64,000 nucleotides of DNA. It comes from Clonostachys chloroleuca. Taxonomy: Eukaryota; Ascomycota; Sordariomycetes; Hypocreales; Bionectriaceae. The stretch covers positions 6,758,001 to 6,822,000 of the forward strand of contig JBANAY010000004.1 in NCBI GenBank assembly GCA_037952775.1, in the 5' to 3' direction. The position numbers and the translations under genes are program-made. Below the pieces are notes generated by a model. It saw only the letters and a program-made list of their open reading frames with translations. It was not told the DNA's origin and ran no database searches. The number at the start of each line of letters is the position of its first letter. The first letter of the stretch is position 1. This document shows, one piece after another, positions 21,960 to 32,755 of this stretch.

Positions 21960-23645
21960 CTATCTTTCTAAGACTTCGTTCACTGCTTGAAGTGCGGTAA
22001 ATAAATCATCATCGCGATATCTTCTGGCAATAATTTGAACAGCAATTGGGGCCCCTTCAAAATCGCCTTCCGCCCAAAGTTGTCTAACATGCTTGCATTC
22101 ATCGCTCAGGGGAACTTGGTCTTCCAGTCTATACTGCTCCGTCCCTTTCCTACAAGCCTTAATCGGAGTCGGAATTGTTGCTCCAGGATAATCCACGTAG
22201 TTCCAGAAAGAGGTGTAGTTCCAGTAAAACGTGGTATCGTGTACGGAAGCCGGCCCAACAGAGACCGGACTTATGACAATATCAACTTGTTGAGACGCCC
22301 AATGTTGAGCAAAATCATATCGGAATAAGTCACGCTTTCCACGTTGCTCAAGGACGCCTGATACTCCGATGTCGATATTTTCCACGTCTTTGATAGCCCA
22401 TGCTGTCAAAGGAAGCATAGGTTCGCTCATCATTGCAAGATGGTGCTTGAGTGTTCTACCACCATCAGGCCAGTACGCACTGCTGAGGTTTTTCATAGCT
22501 TCGGCAGTCCGGAAGGGGAGAAAGTCCTTAATATCAAAATGACCAGACTTCTCTAATTGCGATCGAACCCAAGTTAGAGCTCTTGTAACTGGTGGCTGAG
22601 GTGTAATCACACCATCGTTCGCCATGAAGCCGATGCGTAACTGAGCAGCATCGGGTTGCTTCTCCAGACGTCGTGCCTTCCACGAAGTAGGGATGAGCTG
22701 TGGGTCTTGAATAGAGGGATTGGCAGACATCACGATATTCATGAAAAGGTCCATGTCCCTCAGGGTCGTAGACATGGGACCAACGCATCCCATGATGTTC
22801 AGTTCTGCAGCGAAACCGGGCACGTTGAGTAAGAAATCTTTTGTCGGCAGTACATGAGAAGTTGGGCGAAACCCAAAGATGCCGCAATACCCAGCGGGGG
22901 CGCGTACACTTCCAGCAATATCGGTACCAAGACCAAAGAGTGATCCCCTGAGGGCGATGAGAGCTGCTTCTCCACCGGTTGATCCTCCCGATGAGAGATT
23001 AATATTGAAGGGATTGAGTGTGCGGCCCCAGATTGAAAGAGACTCCAAATGCATAAGAGACTGGGGTTGGTTGGTTTTGCAATAGAAAACAGCGCCGGCA
23101 TCACGCAAAATGGCAATTAACTGGGAATCCTTGGTAGCCTTTTGCAAAGTATCAAGAGTTCCAGCCATGGACCAATGTCCAGCAATGGAGATTCTTAACT
23201 TGACGCTGATAGGAATTCCATGCAAGGGGCCCATCGGTTTGCCTGTTTTCTCCAAGTAATCATCGAGAGATTCTGCCTGGGCGATTGCCTCACGCATAAA
23301 CCATTCTGTAAGACAGCATGTGAGCTGGTGGGCAATAATAGCCCGCTTCGAGAAAGCGGTCGCTACAGCCACCGCAGAAAACTTCTTGCATGCTATCGCC
23401 TGTGCAAGAGACGTCACGTCGTAGTTTTCGGTTATGTCTATCTCCTCTGCTGATAAGATGCCACAGTCTCGGGGAATGGCAGTGACATCGACTGGCGGGT
23501 TATCAATGATCGGCCGCGGTAGTTTGAACGCATTTGGCACCGTTGCTGCAAAGTTCTCTAGTAGCGATTTCCGCAAGGTTTGATATTTTCGGGATTCCGG
23601 CTCAAAAGGAATTGGCTCGACGACTGGAAGCAGAGCGGAACTCAT
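21960..23645 (-). CDS. Amidase, acetamidase (AmdS) type
   Basis: An intact single-exon amidase-signature hydrolase of 561 residues. The catalytic triad is visible: Lys149 in GIPISVK, Ser222 in SSGGSTGGE and the nucleophile Ser246 in GTDIAGSVRAPAG; the spacing of 24 residues between the two serines is that of the family. The N-terminal pattern (ILSAEEIDITENYDV) and GPLHG are typical of fungal acetamidases, cytosolic enzymes that cleave carboxamides to acid and ammonia. The divergent gene is an arylamine N-acetyltransferase, so the pair could deacylate and acylate related aromatic amines, or hydrolyse an aromatic amide. The shared promoter holds about ten CGGAA/TTCCG sites. The substrate is not visible. 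Confidence 0.93.
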   Translation of the reverse strand: MSSALLPVVEPIPFEPESRKYQTLRKSLLENFAATVPNAFKLPRPIIDNPPVDVTAIPRDCGILSAEEIDITENYDVTSLAQAIACKKFSAVAVATAFSKRAIIAHQLTCCLTEWFMREAIAQAESLDDYLEKTGKPMGPLHGIPISVKLRISIAGHWSMAGTLDTLQKATKDSQLIAILRDAGAVFYCKTNQPQSLMHLESLSIWGRTLNPFNINLSSGGSTGGEAALIALRGSLFGLGTDIAGSVRAPAGYCGIFGFRPTSHVLPTKDFLLNVPGFAAELNIMGCVGPMSTTLRDMDLFMNIVMSANPSIQDPQLIPTSWKARRLEKQPDAAQLRIGFMANDGVITPQPPVTRALTWVRSQLEKSGHFDIKDFLPFRTAEAMKNLSSAYWPDGGRTLKHHLAMMSEPMLPLTAWAIKDVENIDIGVSGVLEQRGKRDLFRYDFAQHWASQQVDIVISPVSVGPASVHDTTFYWNYTSFWNYVDYPGATIPTPIKACRKGTEQYRLEDQVPLSDECKHVRQLWAEGDFEGAPIAVQIIARRYRDDDLFTALQAVNEVLER

Positions 23646-24232
23646 TTTAAAGTAAGTTATGCAATAGTTTTTATAGAAGCGAATAAGTCGATCTACTGAA
23701 CTGGTTCGACGCTTTATGTAGTCCGATTATATCGGCCAGAAAGAAGCCAACTAATCCGGAAATATATCACGGAACAGATCAATTGTTAAATAGTTCCCAG
23801 AATGATGGGAAACTATTACGGTAGTTTCCAGGTTGACGGAATTCTGGTTATCCGGAACTTTCTGGTGGGTGGGACATTCTACGGCCCACAAGCTTTATGG
23901 CCAAGGCAAAATTGGTGATCACTCACATATGATTGATTCTATTGTCATCATCTGGTAACCTATTCCGTGACCTATTTTGCGATCTATTCTCGCCTTTCAC
24001 GGAATAATTCGAAGCTATCGGCTAAATAAAACTTGTATCATGACGGAAATGATGAGTCGGAAGGATCAAAAGGTGTTCGTCTTCGGAATCAAATTTCATA
24101 CATTTCCGTTACAAGTTAGCATTTACCTATAAAGCAGCACCCAAGAAACTAGAGTACTCAAAAAATAATTATCGATTGCAGCGAGCATTCACTCTCTTAC
24201 ATGAGTTTCTCTACATACTGTATTACTTACCG
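23646..24232. promoter_or_regulatory. Divergent promoter with CGGAA/TTCCG array
   Basis: Sites at 23757, 23770 (CACGGAA at 23768-23774), 23837, 23853, 23963 (TTCCG), 24000 (CACGGAA at 23998-24004), 24044, 24058, 24084 and 24104 (TTCCG). This is the second-densest cluster of the same motif in the window and lies between the amidase and N-acetyltransferase genes. Confidence 0.6.
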
Positions 24233-25255
24233 ATGCCAAGTATGACAGAAAGAATCGTCTACAACGACGAACAACTAAGTTGCTACTTCGACCGGATTCG
24301 CCTTCCCACTTCAAGCCGCCATTTTACAATTGCTGGCCTTGCGTCTTCTACGCAGCTCGAGGTTTTAACAGCTCTCCAAAAACACCAGCTTTTATATGTT
24401 CCCTTTGAAAACCTAGCCCTCCATTACTCATGGCATCGCGTTATCGATCTGGATCCCGAACATCTCTACCATAAAATTGTTCGTGCCTCCGGCGGAGGAG
24501 GCTATTGCATGGAAAATAATACACTTTTCCACGTTATATTACGTTCTCTTGGCTATAGTGCTTACATGGTGGGTGCTCGCCCGTACGATGCGGCCGTGTC
24601 CCGGTATGGTGGGTTCACCCACTGCCTGAATATCGTCGTTATCAATGGCGTACGCTACGCTATTGATGTGTGCTTTGGGTCAAGAGTGCCGGTCCTCCCT
24701 TTGCAGCTACATCAAGGTCAAGTCCAGCCTCATTCACATCCAGGGCAGATGCGGGTGCGATACGACTGCATCCCTCAAGCACTCTGTTCGGATCAGAAGT
24801 TATGGATATATGAGCACCGCAAAAATGAAAAGGCAGAATGGATCCCGCAATACTGCTTCGTGGATTTTGAATTTCTCCCTGACGACATCAATACAATCAA
24901 CTGGGCATCTGCGAGAAGCCCTTCCAGTTTCTTTACTCAAAGAGTGGTTTGCGTCAAATTCACTGCAGAAAATGAGGTCTATACACCAGAGTAAATCGAG
25001 AGTGATGGCCATGACGGAATAAAGCAGGAAGAAACGACCCCTGGGCTTATAGATGGGGCTCTGATTTTGGATGGAAATCTGTTTAAATGGAGAAAGCATG
25101 GTGTTAAGCAGTGGGAGGCTAAATTGAAAACCGAGACTGAAAGAGTGAATGTATTACGAAGGTATTTTGGCATTTCTCTACCTGGACAAGATGTGAGAGC
25201 AATCAGGAGAAGCGCAGCAGAGATTACCCAGCTGGCGGCCCCATGCTTACATTGA
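24233..25255 (+). CDS. Arylamine N-acetyltransferase, with an in-frame TAA or a short intron
   Basis: An acyl-CoA-dependent arylamine N-acetyltransferase that acetylates aromatic amines in the cytosol. The catalytic triad is clear: Cys92 in GGGYCMENN, His130 in FTHCLN and Asp145 in AIDVCFGS. The first ATG in frame is 24233, with another at 24242. The frame reaches TAA at 24992-24994 after NEVYTPE, but the same frame then runs on to 25255 with a proper family C-terminus (DGNLFKWRKHG, ERVNVLRRYFGI, AIRRSAAEI). A 51-bp GT-AG stretch starting at gtctat (about 24978) and ending at agcag (about 25028) would remove the stop and keep frame; its donor is weak. So either this is an intron or the gene has a nonsense codon. 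In Fusarium, NATs of this family detoxify 2-aminophenol from plant benzoxazolinones; a similar role here is possible but unproven. Confidence 0.85.
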
Positions 25256-25564
25256 CTACCGCCTCGAGAATAATGTAAAGGGATGCTTCTTGAGATGGTA
25301 GGGCTTAATCTACTTGTTGGCTCCTTTTATCATTCATTGATCGATATTTGCCCGGATAGCCAACTAACTGAGTGCCAATCATCAATCCCACAAGCCCGTT
25401 TACGATGCACGACTTCGGGTGTAATGAACGAGGAACATGCCCTGTTAAGTCAAACCCCCATAAATTACCTCCGGTGTATGCGTAATTAGGATTAGGAAGT
25501 GATCTCTTGACAACTAAAATTGGGCGCTATGCGGCTGCTCCATCTGTCCACCAGACCTATTCAT
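25256..25564. other. Shared 3' region
   Basis: About 300 bp between the convergent N-acetyltransferase and transporter genes. Nothing coding seen. Confidence 0.5.
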
Positions 25565-27249
25565 CTACTGATACTGCTTGGAAGCTTCCACAAATTTTCT
25601 AGCATTCACCTTTTCATGGAACAAATGATCCAGCGTCTCAGCCGTCATACCCTTCAACTCCGGCAACCTAAAGAACGTCCAAAGCGCCAAGAAGACCGTT
25701 AAACCCGTCGACACAAACGCCGTCTTTCCTTGCAGATTAGCCTCGCTCGCGTTGAGAAGGTACGGCGCAACGATGACGTTGATGATGGAGAGGACGTAGT
25801 AGGTGATGCGGCCGAGAGAGATGGTCTTGACGCGAAGCCAGGCTGCACCGACGGAAGCGGCGATTGTGTAGGGGATGGGACCGACGCTGATGCCGTAGAT
25901 GAAGAACCAGACGAGTAGAAGTGCGGCCTGAGCCCAGCGTATATTGGAGTTCGATTTCACGGCAAGATCGAGGAAGCCGACGAGCCCCATGACGGGGATC
26001 ATGGCAACGAGACCGTAGAGGTAAAGTGATCGCCATCCGAATCTGGTCATCATGAACCAAGACAGCACCGTGCCGACAAAAGCAAGACCAGCATTTCCTG
26101 CAAGCGGTTAGCAAACATTCTCCAAACTCTGCGAAAGTAAGCCATACCCAAGGACATCTTGAATGAGTCATTCGGTGACAGCCCAGCCAGGGTGAAAAAG
26201 TATGTAATGTAGTTCTGGATCGCAAAACCAGGCAGAATCTGGCATCCCCAACAAATCATCGAAATCTCCGTTCTGCGCAGATTCTCCCCCTTGAAGCAGC
26301 CCGCATATGAGCCCTGAATGTTCATGTCCTGCTCCAATCGAATAGTGCGAGCGATCATGGCCAGCGTATCCTGCGGGTTGATGACGTTTTGCGGTGCCGT
26401 GCAGAGTCTTTCGAGGACCTTGCCTGCTTCTTCGTTGCGACCTTTCTTGACCAGCCACCAGGGTGATTCGGGGGCGAGCCAGGTGGCGGTAACCATGAAG
26501 GGGAACCACATCCATTGCAGGGCAAAGGGGATGCGGTAGGACCATTGCGATGTGTTGCCCAGCATCGAGGTAATGACGCCAAAGGCGATGAGCTTTCCCA
26601 TGACCCAGCAGAGGTTGACGTAGACGACTAGGTATCCTCGGAGCTTCAGGGGCGCAATCTCGGACGCATACGAAGGTGTTGCCGCGGCGAAGAAACCACA
26701 AGGAATTGACCTGCAATCGTCAGCAAAGATTCACCAACAAAGATAAGTGCAGGACTTACACAAGCAGTGTTCCGACCATCAACATCTCCACGCCAGTCGC
26801 AAAGAACTGTATAAACACAAACGCCGCCAGCGCAACGTGGTTCACCAGCATAACCATCCTGGGCCCGAAACGATCCGCAAAATAACCATTCGACAGGCCT
26901 CCCAGAATCATGCCCACGTTCGTCACCACCGTCAACCCGATCTGCCACCGCGCGGGTATCGACCACTTGCCATTCGGCAGCTGCTCACCAAAACGTTGGT
27001 TGAACTGTGGGAAAGCGAAGAAGGAGGTGATGAGCAGCAGGTCGTACGACTCCATGATGGTCGACATGGACATGACGAGGGACCAGAAGACGGCGCGGTG
27101 GTAGTAGCGCAGGGAGTCACGAACGGAGAGAGACGTGTCAACACGTTGGGCTTCTTCCGCGGCGAGGCCGGAGGGGGGCGGGAGTCTGAGTCGATTGGCG
27201 AGGGGGCTTTCTCGAGGTGAGACATGGCTACGTCGTCTTTGGATGCCAT
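25565..27249 (-). CDS. MFS sugar transporter, maltose-permease-like, one frame break
   Basis: A plasma-membrane sugar-proton symporter of about 528 residues. Exons are 27249-26760, 26710-26148 and 26097-25565, with introns of 49 and 50 bp. Motifs typical of fungal alpha-glucoside transporters are EEAQRVDTSLSVRDSLRYY, STIMESYDL, ADRFGPRMVML, ASEIAPLKLRGYL, PESPWWLVKKGR and the final PELKGMTAETLDHLF. The first ATG (MASKDDVAMSHLEKAP) is one base out of phase with the rest of the protein; the phase changes at the six-G run 27173-27178, where one more base would restore a single frame. The downstream frame has no ATG before the first membrane helix. Maltose-like specificity is by resemblance only. 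Confidence 0.88.
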
Positions 27250-28353
27250 CTTGGGGAGACAATGATCAAAGACGAGACACAGAGGGACGCAAAGTCTGCG
27301 AGAGGTTGATGGCAAATTCGAATTGAAGTTGAGATGACAGAGGATGTGAAGTCTGAAGCCTGGGTTGTTCAAGTCGTGTCCAGGAGATCGGCCACTTCTA
27401 TATCACTTCCAACCTCAACAGCGAAAGACATGATCCAATGAAAACCGCATACCCCAGATTTATCGACGCAATAGCAAGGTTCTAGCACGCCATCTCCAGG
27501 TTTTCGCAAGATAGTACTCCAGGATTGTCCATGGCCAGGTTCTGAGTTTGCAATTGGTGTAGCACTACGGAAGTCGGATAACCGAGTGGCCGGAGCTAGT
27601 GTAGGCACAGCCATAGTGCGACGGTGGTCCCAGTGGCTATCCAAGGGGTGACAACTAATGAGAAACAGAGTTTCAATGGAGTCTCGTGGGGAAATAGAGT
27701 TATCGTCTTTGACAGGGTGAGTCGTATGAAGTATTTCCGCAATTCCGGGACTCAGACTGATGCTGGGTTCTCGGAAGCCGGGATCGAAGGCTGGAGCTGA
27801 AAACTTGGGTAGACCTCACGTGGTGTCCACCCGGATGAGACGTACGGCATGGAGGCTTTTGTATCCTATTGGGCCTAGAATGTCAGTCTGTAGTAGTCAA
27901 GGGTGCCCATGACAAGTCGATGATAGCCCGATGGGGTGACATGACTCGCATTCACTCTGCAATATTGTTGGTGCTGGCATGAATACGACCACATACAAAC
28001 TATTGTAATAATTCACCGTTTCGAATGCACCTGGACTTGACTTGGATGTTAGGCAGTGGAACGAGGCCGCCAAGCTGCAAGACTGATCTCATGATGCAGC
28101 TTACTATTGGAAGATTAGACGGTGACCCGGTCTCGGGTGCTTAAGATGACTGCTCGAGAGGCTATAGAATTTTGGTGAGCTCATATGAGAAGCGCAGAAA
28201 CATTTCATGTGTTGTCGTAGTGCTAGTCTACGATCATTGTTGCTATAATGCGGGATCTCTTGGAGTGAGGCTTTGCCTTGACCGGTAGAATGCATCATGT
28301 TATTTCTATGTAAATACCCCAACATGTATGCACTGGGCGTGCTCTATCTACAG
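27250..28353. other. Intergenic, promoter of the transporter
   Basis: Contains TTCCG near 27738 and 27746 and CGGAA near 27776. No gene, repeat or RNA seen. Confidence 0.45.
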
Positions 28354-29907
28354 TTATTGGTTTTCATACTTGGTATGTACAGGCTCATCACCAATCTCGT
28401 ACATCTTATCCTCCAGCTTCTTCATCATCATCACAACCACATCCTTATACTTCTCCTCACCATAACAATTGAACAGCTCCAGCGGATCCTCGTGGCAGTC
28501 AAACAACTCCCATTCTTTTTTGTCTGCATCACCTGGCCTCGCGCCCTCGAGCCCAAAGTCCTCATTATACCAGTAAATCAGCTTATACCGCTGGTCGCGA
28601 ACGCCATAGTGTGCGTAGGCGTTGTGGATGACGTCGTTGTGCATCCAGTACCGGTGGTAGGCGACTTGCTGCCAGTCTTCTGGCGTCTTTCCATGAAGGA
28701 GTGATTTGAAGGATACGCCTTGCATATATGTTGGAATGCGCACGCCTGCGAAATCGAGGAACGTTGGGGCAAAGTCGACGTTGCAGATGATGTCGTCGCA
28801 CACGCTCTTTGGCTTGATCTCTCTCGGGTACCGAATCAAGAACGGCATGAGGAAGGACTCTTCATAGATAAAACGCTTGTCGAACCACCCGTGCTCGCCG
28901 AGGAAGAAGCCCTGGTCTGATGTATATACCACAATGGTGTTTTCCGCGAGACCCTCCGCGTCAAGGTAGTCCAACATGCGGCCGACGTTGTCGTCGACGC
29001 TTTGGATGGTGCGGAGGTAGCGCTGCATGTAGCGCTGAAACTTCCACTCCGCGAGCTCCTCCTTCGTCTTGAAGGTGAAAACGTCTCCCGTGTTTTTGCA
29101 AATAAACTTGAGCGAGGTGACATCCTCCGGCGCCGGGATCTTGCGGTCGTTCCACCACCACAAGTCAATCATCTTCTCGCCAATCGCAGCCCTGGGGCCT
29201 TCTGGCTGGACGATGCCGAGATCGTTGTAGGTCATGTCCTCTGCTACCTTCATCTTGGCTACCTTGGCCGCGTTGGCACGGTTCTTGTAGTCGTCTGTGA
29301 AGGTGTCGGGGAGCTTAACGGGATCTTTGTATAGATCCTTGTGCTTCATGTCGTACTCCCAGCTCCTGTGGGGAGCTTTGTGATGGCACATGAGATAAAA
29401 CGGTCTCGACTTGTCGCGAGCCCTCATCCAGTCAATGCACTTGTCGGTAATGATGTCCGTTGCATAACCAGGAACAGTCTTTGTCCCATCCGGCTCAATG
29501 AACTGCGGGTCCCAGTACTCGCCCTGCCCGGGCACCACGCTCCAATAATCGAAACCCGTGGGCTCATGATCAGCACCCTCACCGAGATGCCACTTGCCAA
29601 CCATGGCAGTCTGGTAATTGGCGGGACTCGAGCGCAGCTGCTTGGCCATGTTGGGCATCCTCTTGTTGATCTTGGAGTTGAGCGTCATGACGCCGTTGAC
29701 GTGGTTGTGCGTGCCGCACAGGATTGCCGCGCGCGAAGGCGTGCAAATGCTGTTTGTGACGTAGCAGTGGTTGAACAGCATACCCTCGTTGGCGATGCGG
29801 TCCAGGTTGGGGGTGTGGTTGATGCCCGCGCCGTAGCATGATATCGACTTGGCGGCATGGTCATCAGCCATGATGAAGATGATGTTTGGGGGTGTTTTCG
29901 ACGCCAT
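28354..29907 (-). CDS. Sulfatase (arylsulfatase/alkaline-phosphatase superfamily)
   Basis: An intact single-exon sulfatase of 517 residues from the ATG at 29907 (MASKTPPNIIFIMADDH); an ATG at 29931 would add eight residues. The formylglycine signature is complete: Cys55 in SICTPSRAAIL, the residue oxidised to the catalytic aldehyde. The metal ligands are in MADDH and YTSDQGFFLGEHGW, and the supporting GKWHLG motif is present. The protein has no signal peptide, so it is probably intracellular. The substrate, a sulfate ester such as an aryl, choline or sugar sulfate, is not evident. It lies in tandem with the transporter and with a Zn2Cys6 regulator, all on the minus strand, which may mean a joint role in using sulfated compounds. 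Confidence 0.92.
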   Translation of the reverse strand: MASKTPPNIIFIMADDHAAKSISCYGAGINHTPNLDRIANEGMLFNHCYVTNSICTPSRAAILCGTHNHVNGVMTLNSKINKRMPNMAKQLRSSPANYQTAMVGKWHLGEGADHEPTGFDYWSVVPGQGEYWDPQFIEPDGTKTVPGYATDIITDKCIDWMRARDKSRPFYLMCHHKAPHRSWEYDMKHKDLYKDPVKLPDTFTDDYKNRANAAKVAKMKVAEDMTYNDLGIVQPEGPRAAIGEKMIDLWWWNDRKIPAPEDVTSLKFICKNTGDVFTFKTKEELAEWKFQRYMQRYLRTIQSVDDNVGRMLDYLDAEGLAENTIVVYTSDQGFFLGEHGWFDKRFIYEESFLMPFLIRYPREIKPKSVCDDIICNVDFAPTFLDFAGVRIPTYMQGVSFKSLLHGKTPEDWQQVAYHRYWMHNDVIHNAYAHYGVRDQRYKLIYWYNEDFGLEGARPGDADKKEWELFDCHEDPLELFNCYGEEKYKDVVVMMMKKLEDKMYEIGDEPVHTKYENQ

Positions 29908-30516
29908 GATAATTGCTCTGACGCCTACCAAATGGTTGGTGATTACGGAGTGTTCGCAGTTCAGACGAGGAATGAGGTTAAATGTTTAAAGTCTGGAATT
30001 GTGACAACCTTATCAACTTGATTTGAGCGGTTTACCTTGACGCAAATAGGCCGCAAAATCGCCAAAACTCAAACAGGCGAATCCACTGGCTCTTGGCCAA
30101 ATCCAAGTCAAAAAATAACCGTGCCATGCCCTGTGACTGACTGCTGGTGTCGGCGTTCGCTTCCCGGGAATGGTGGTTGATCGGCGTGTCGGGGATCACG
30201 GAGTGGTGATTGGGCAATGAGCTGGTCGCAATGTGGGCACTTTCGACCATCGGCGAAGGCTTGACAAGTGGACGCGCCATCAGTTCTTGGTTTGCCGAGG
30301 CCCGAAGCATGAATCCATTGACGGTGAATGAGTTGAAGCAAGCATCTTAGATGAGATTGATGCTTGTCAATGCCGATGACCAAGTCACCAGATGATGTTC
30401 TGGGGAACTGTGGGGGACCGAAATTTAGCCATTCCCTCTGGTAGGCCGTAGACCTTCCCAGTGTGACGGGTCAGGCGAAGCGAAGCGGTATCGATTTTCG
30501 ATCAGAATTAGTTTGA
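29908..30516. other. Intergenic, sulfatase promoter
   Basis: About 600 bp upstream of the sulfatase and downstream of the tandem-cluster regulator. No domain-bearing frame or repeat seen. Confidence 0.45.
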
Positions 30517-32755
30517 TCAGAAGTAGTCCCTGTCGGAAGCAGCTGAAAAGTCGGTGGGGTATCGAAGGTCGCTCCAGTTGTCCATAGACCCGAAGATGAA
30601 TGGATCCATCCCAAGAGCCATCTGCGGTGCTGCGGTCATCTCATCCAACGGGCTCTGGAGAAAGTCTGTCGTAGAGCCGACGTAAGCTGCGGTGGAGAGT
30701 GAACCGTGTGTCGGGTACGTTTGGGGCACAGCGTCTCTCTGGGGAAGTTCGGAGGTCTGGTCATTACCTCGTGCCGGTGTTTGACCGTTGGCTGCATCAT
30801 TGCTGTCGTCAATGAATCGAGTGTGCCGTAGAATGCTGTGTATGCCTAGTCTTTGCTGCTGTTGAGCGGCTAGTGCAAATCGTGGGCGATGGGTGTCACT
30901 ATCCTCCTCCATGTCGGACGAGTCGCGGCTTGGTTCACGCTTATCAGCGGCGTGGGCCTTGATGATGCCGTCCAACGTAGAAATGATTCTCGCAGGCAGT
31001 TTGGCTGGTCCATGAGGATACAAGCGACGAAGCAGTGCCAACACGGCCGTTGCTTGCGTTGCTGCTTGATCAGGTGTCAAGGTGGAATCGGCTGGTTTGT
31101 GTTCTGACTTGCTCAGAAAAAGAATCAGTCGGCAAGCATGATAGCTACAAATAGCAATGACGATATCCACAACCGCTGGTTGAATACCCAAAGCTGAAAA
31201 GTCAGACAGCACGGAGATGTTAGTGGAAGCGTGATGTAGGCACATTCTGGCGGCGTTGGCAATGTAGGCAGGGGAGCAAGCCGAAGTGACTGGCTCGGGG
31301 GCCGCTTCAGCATACCCAGGTACAAACATTCGGTAAATATCGCAGTGCGTCTGATGCCACAATAGTTGCAGCATCAGGTATCGCGCCATCCACCGTGATC
31401 GCGAGTACCTGAGGAGCTCCGCCGCAGTATAATGGGGCCTTGGGATGTCCTGCAAGGTTTTGTTCAGCTCCTTCACCATGCCGTGAAGCTGTGGAATGCG
31501 CTGCCCAAACAGCATGACCTGTCGTTTCAGTCTCATTACGTCGCGAAGAACCATGGATGTACGCAGAACTGAAGCAAAGAGACCATCCTCGGCGATGCCA
31601 TCTAGGGGCAAAGACCCTAAAGGCCCGGCTGCCGCATCTCTGTCTGCATCAAAGTCCTCTTCTTTGCAGGGAAAATGTAGGTAGACAGCCTCCGAGTTGC
31701 AGACTTCGCATTCTGGTAAGCCGATAGATAGACCTACGTCCATCATGACGAGGCACCACATGAGTCTCCGCCGGATCTCCTGAGCCAATGTGCTAAGGTC
31801 CGTTCGTTCGTATTGCAAGCCTAAGGCGGTGGCTCCGCGGGCGGCAAGGGATGAGAGCATGAATCCCTTCTGGTAATTGCTCGTTTCGATATGATACTTG
31901 ACAATCAACACAAGGGCCTGCACAGAAAAGATGCGTGGCTCTTCGATGCGCTCCCAGACGAGGTTCTCGGCTTGGGAGATCCAAGAGGAGGTAAAGGTAG
32001 GGTAGTACTTGGGGTATCTCAAGTGAAGAGCCGAGACGGAGCAGAGGGCAAGCAGGAGAGGTTTGTCTAGCGACTGATCGAGACATCGTTGGGTGATGGA
32101 AACTTCGTTGAGAAATGCGTAAGCAGGTAAGGGATAAATGTAACGGAAGAAGTCAGTAATGAGATGCAGCTGTTCGCGAACAGGAGGAAGAGGTAACGGG
32201 CCTGTGTTCGACAACCTAGGCTGGCTATGAAAACTGGACGAGCTTTCCCATGATGCTTGAGGAGAGGATGTAGCACCATGAGGCATCATAGTAACATTCA
32301 CAGGCTGCATCATCGAGGGCGAAACATAATCCTCAAGTAAAGAGGTAGAAACCTCAAAAGTCGACGCCTCCAGAGAAGCCCCATCGGCATGGATAGGTCT
32401 ACCACCCGGGCTGTTGCGGTCTTTTGCGGGAGTCGGATAGACGCAGTCTTTAGCGCGCTTCTTGCACCCGTCGCAACAGGGCAAATCGCCGGAGCATTTT
32501 GTCTTTTGGGAGCGGCACTCGATGCACGCGCGGTTGCGCTTGCGCTCCAGGGCGAGGTTTGAGGTGGTGGTGTTGGAGACGAAGGAGCAGTCGAAGGACA
32601 GACGCTGGCAGTCCAGGCAGCCTCCTGAGGATGATTCCCGATGGCATTTGACCTGGATCTGTGAGTGACAGTTGTGGAAGATGAGCGTCGATGTCCCAAC
32701 TTACCTTGCGCATGCGACATTGGTTGCACGTCCCTCTCGAACGTTGGGGAGGCAT
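30517..32755 (-). CDS. Transcription factor with two tandem Zn2Cys6 clusters
   Basis: A nuclear regulator of about 728 residues from two exons (32755-32705 and 32652-30517; 52-bp intron). The first cluster uses Cys10, 13, 20, 29, 32 and 39 (GTCNQCRMRKVKC, then GCLDCQRLSFDC) and is split by the intron. The second follows about 20 residues later with Cys60, 63, 70, 77, 80 and 87 (ACIECRSQKTKC, then CCDGCKKRAKDC). A basic stretch (LERKRNR) lies between them. The rest carries a Fungal_trans-like region (LAQEIRRRLMWCLVMMDVG, LSIGLPECE) and low-complexity tails. Most fungal factors of this class have one cluster and dimerise; two in one chain may read two half-sites as a monomer. Targets are unknown; the adjacent sulfatase and transporter are candidates. 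Confidence 0.9.
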
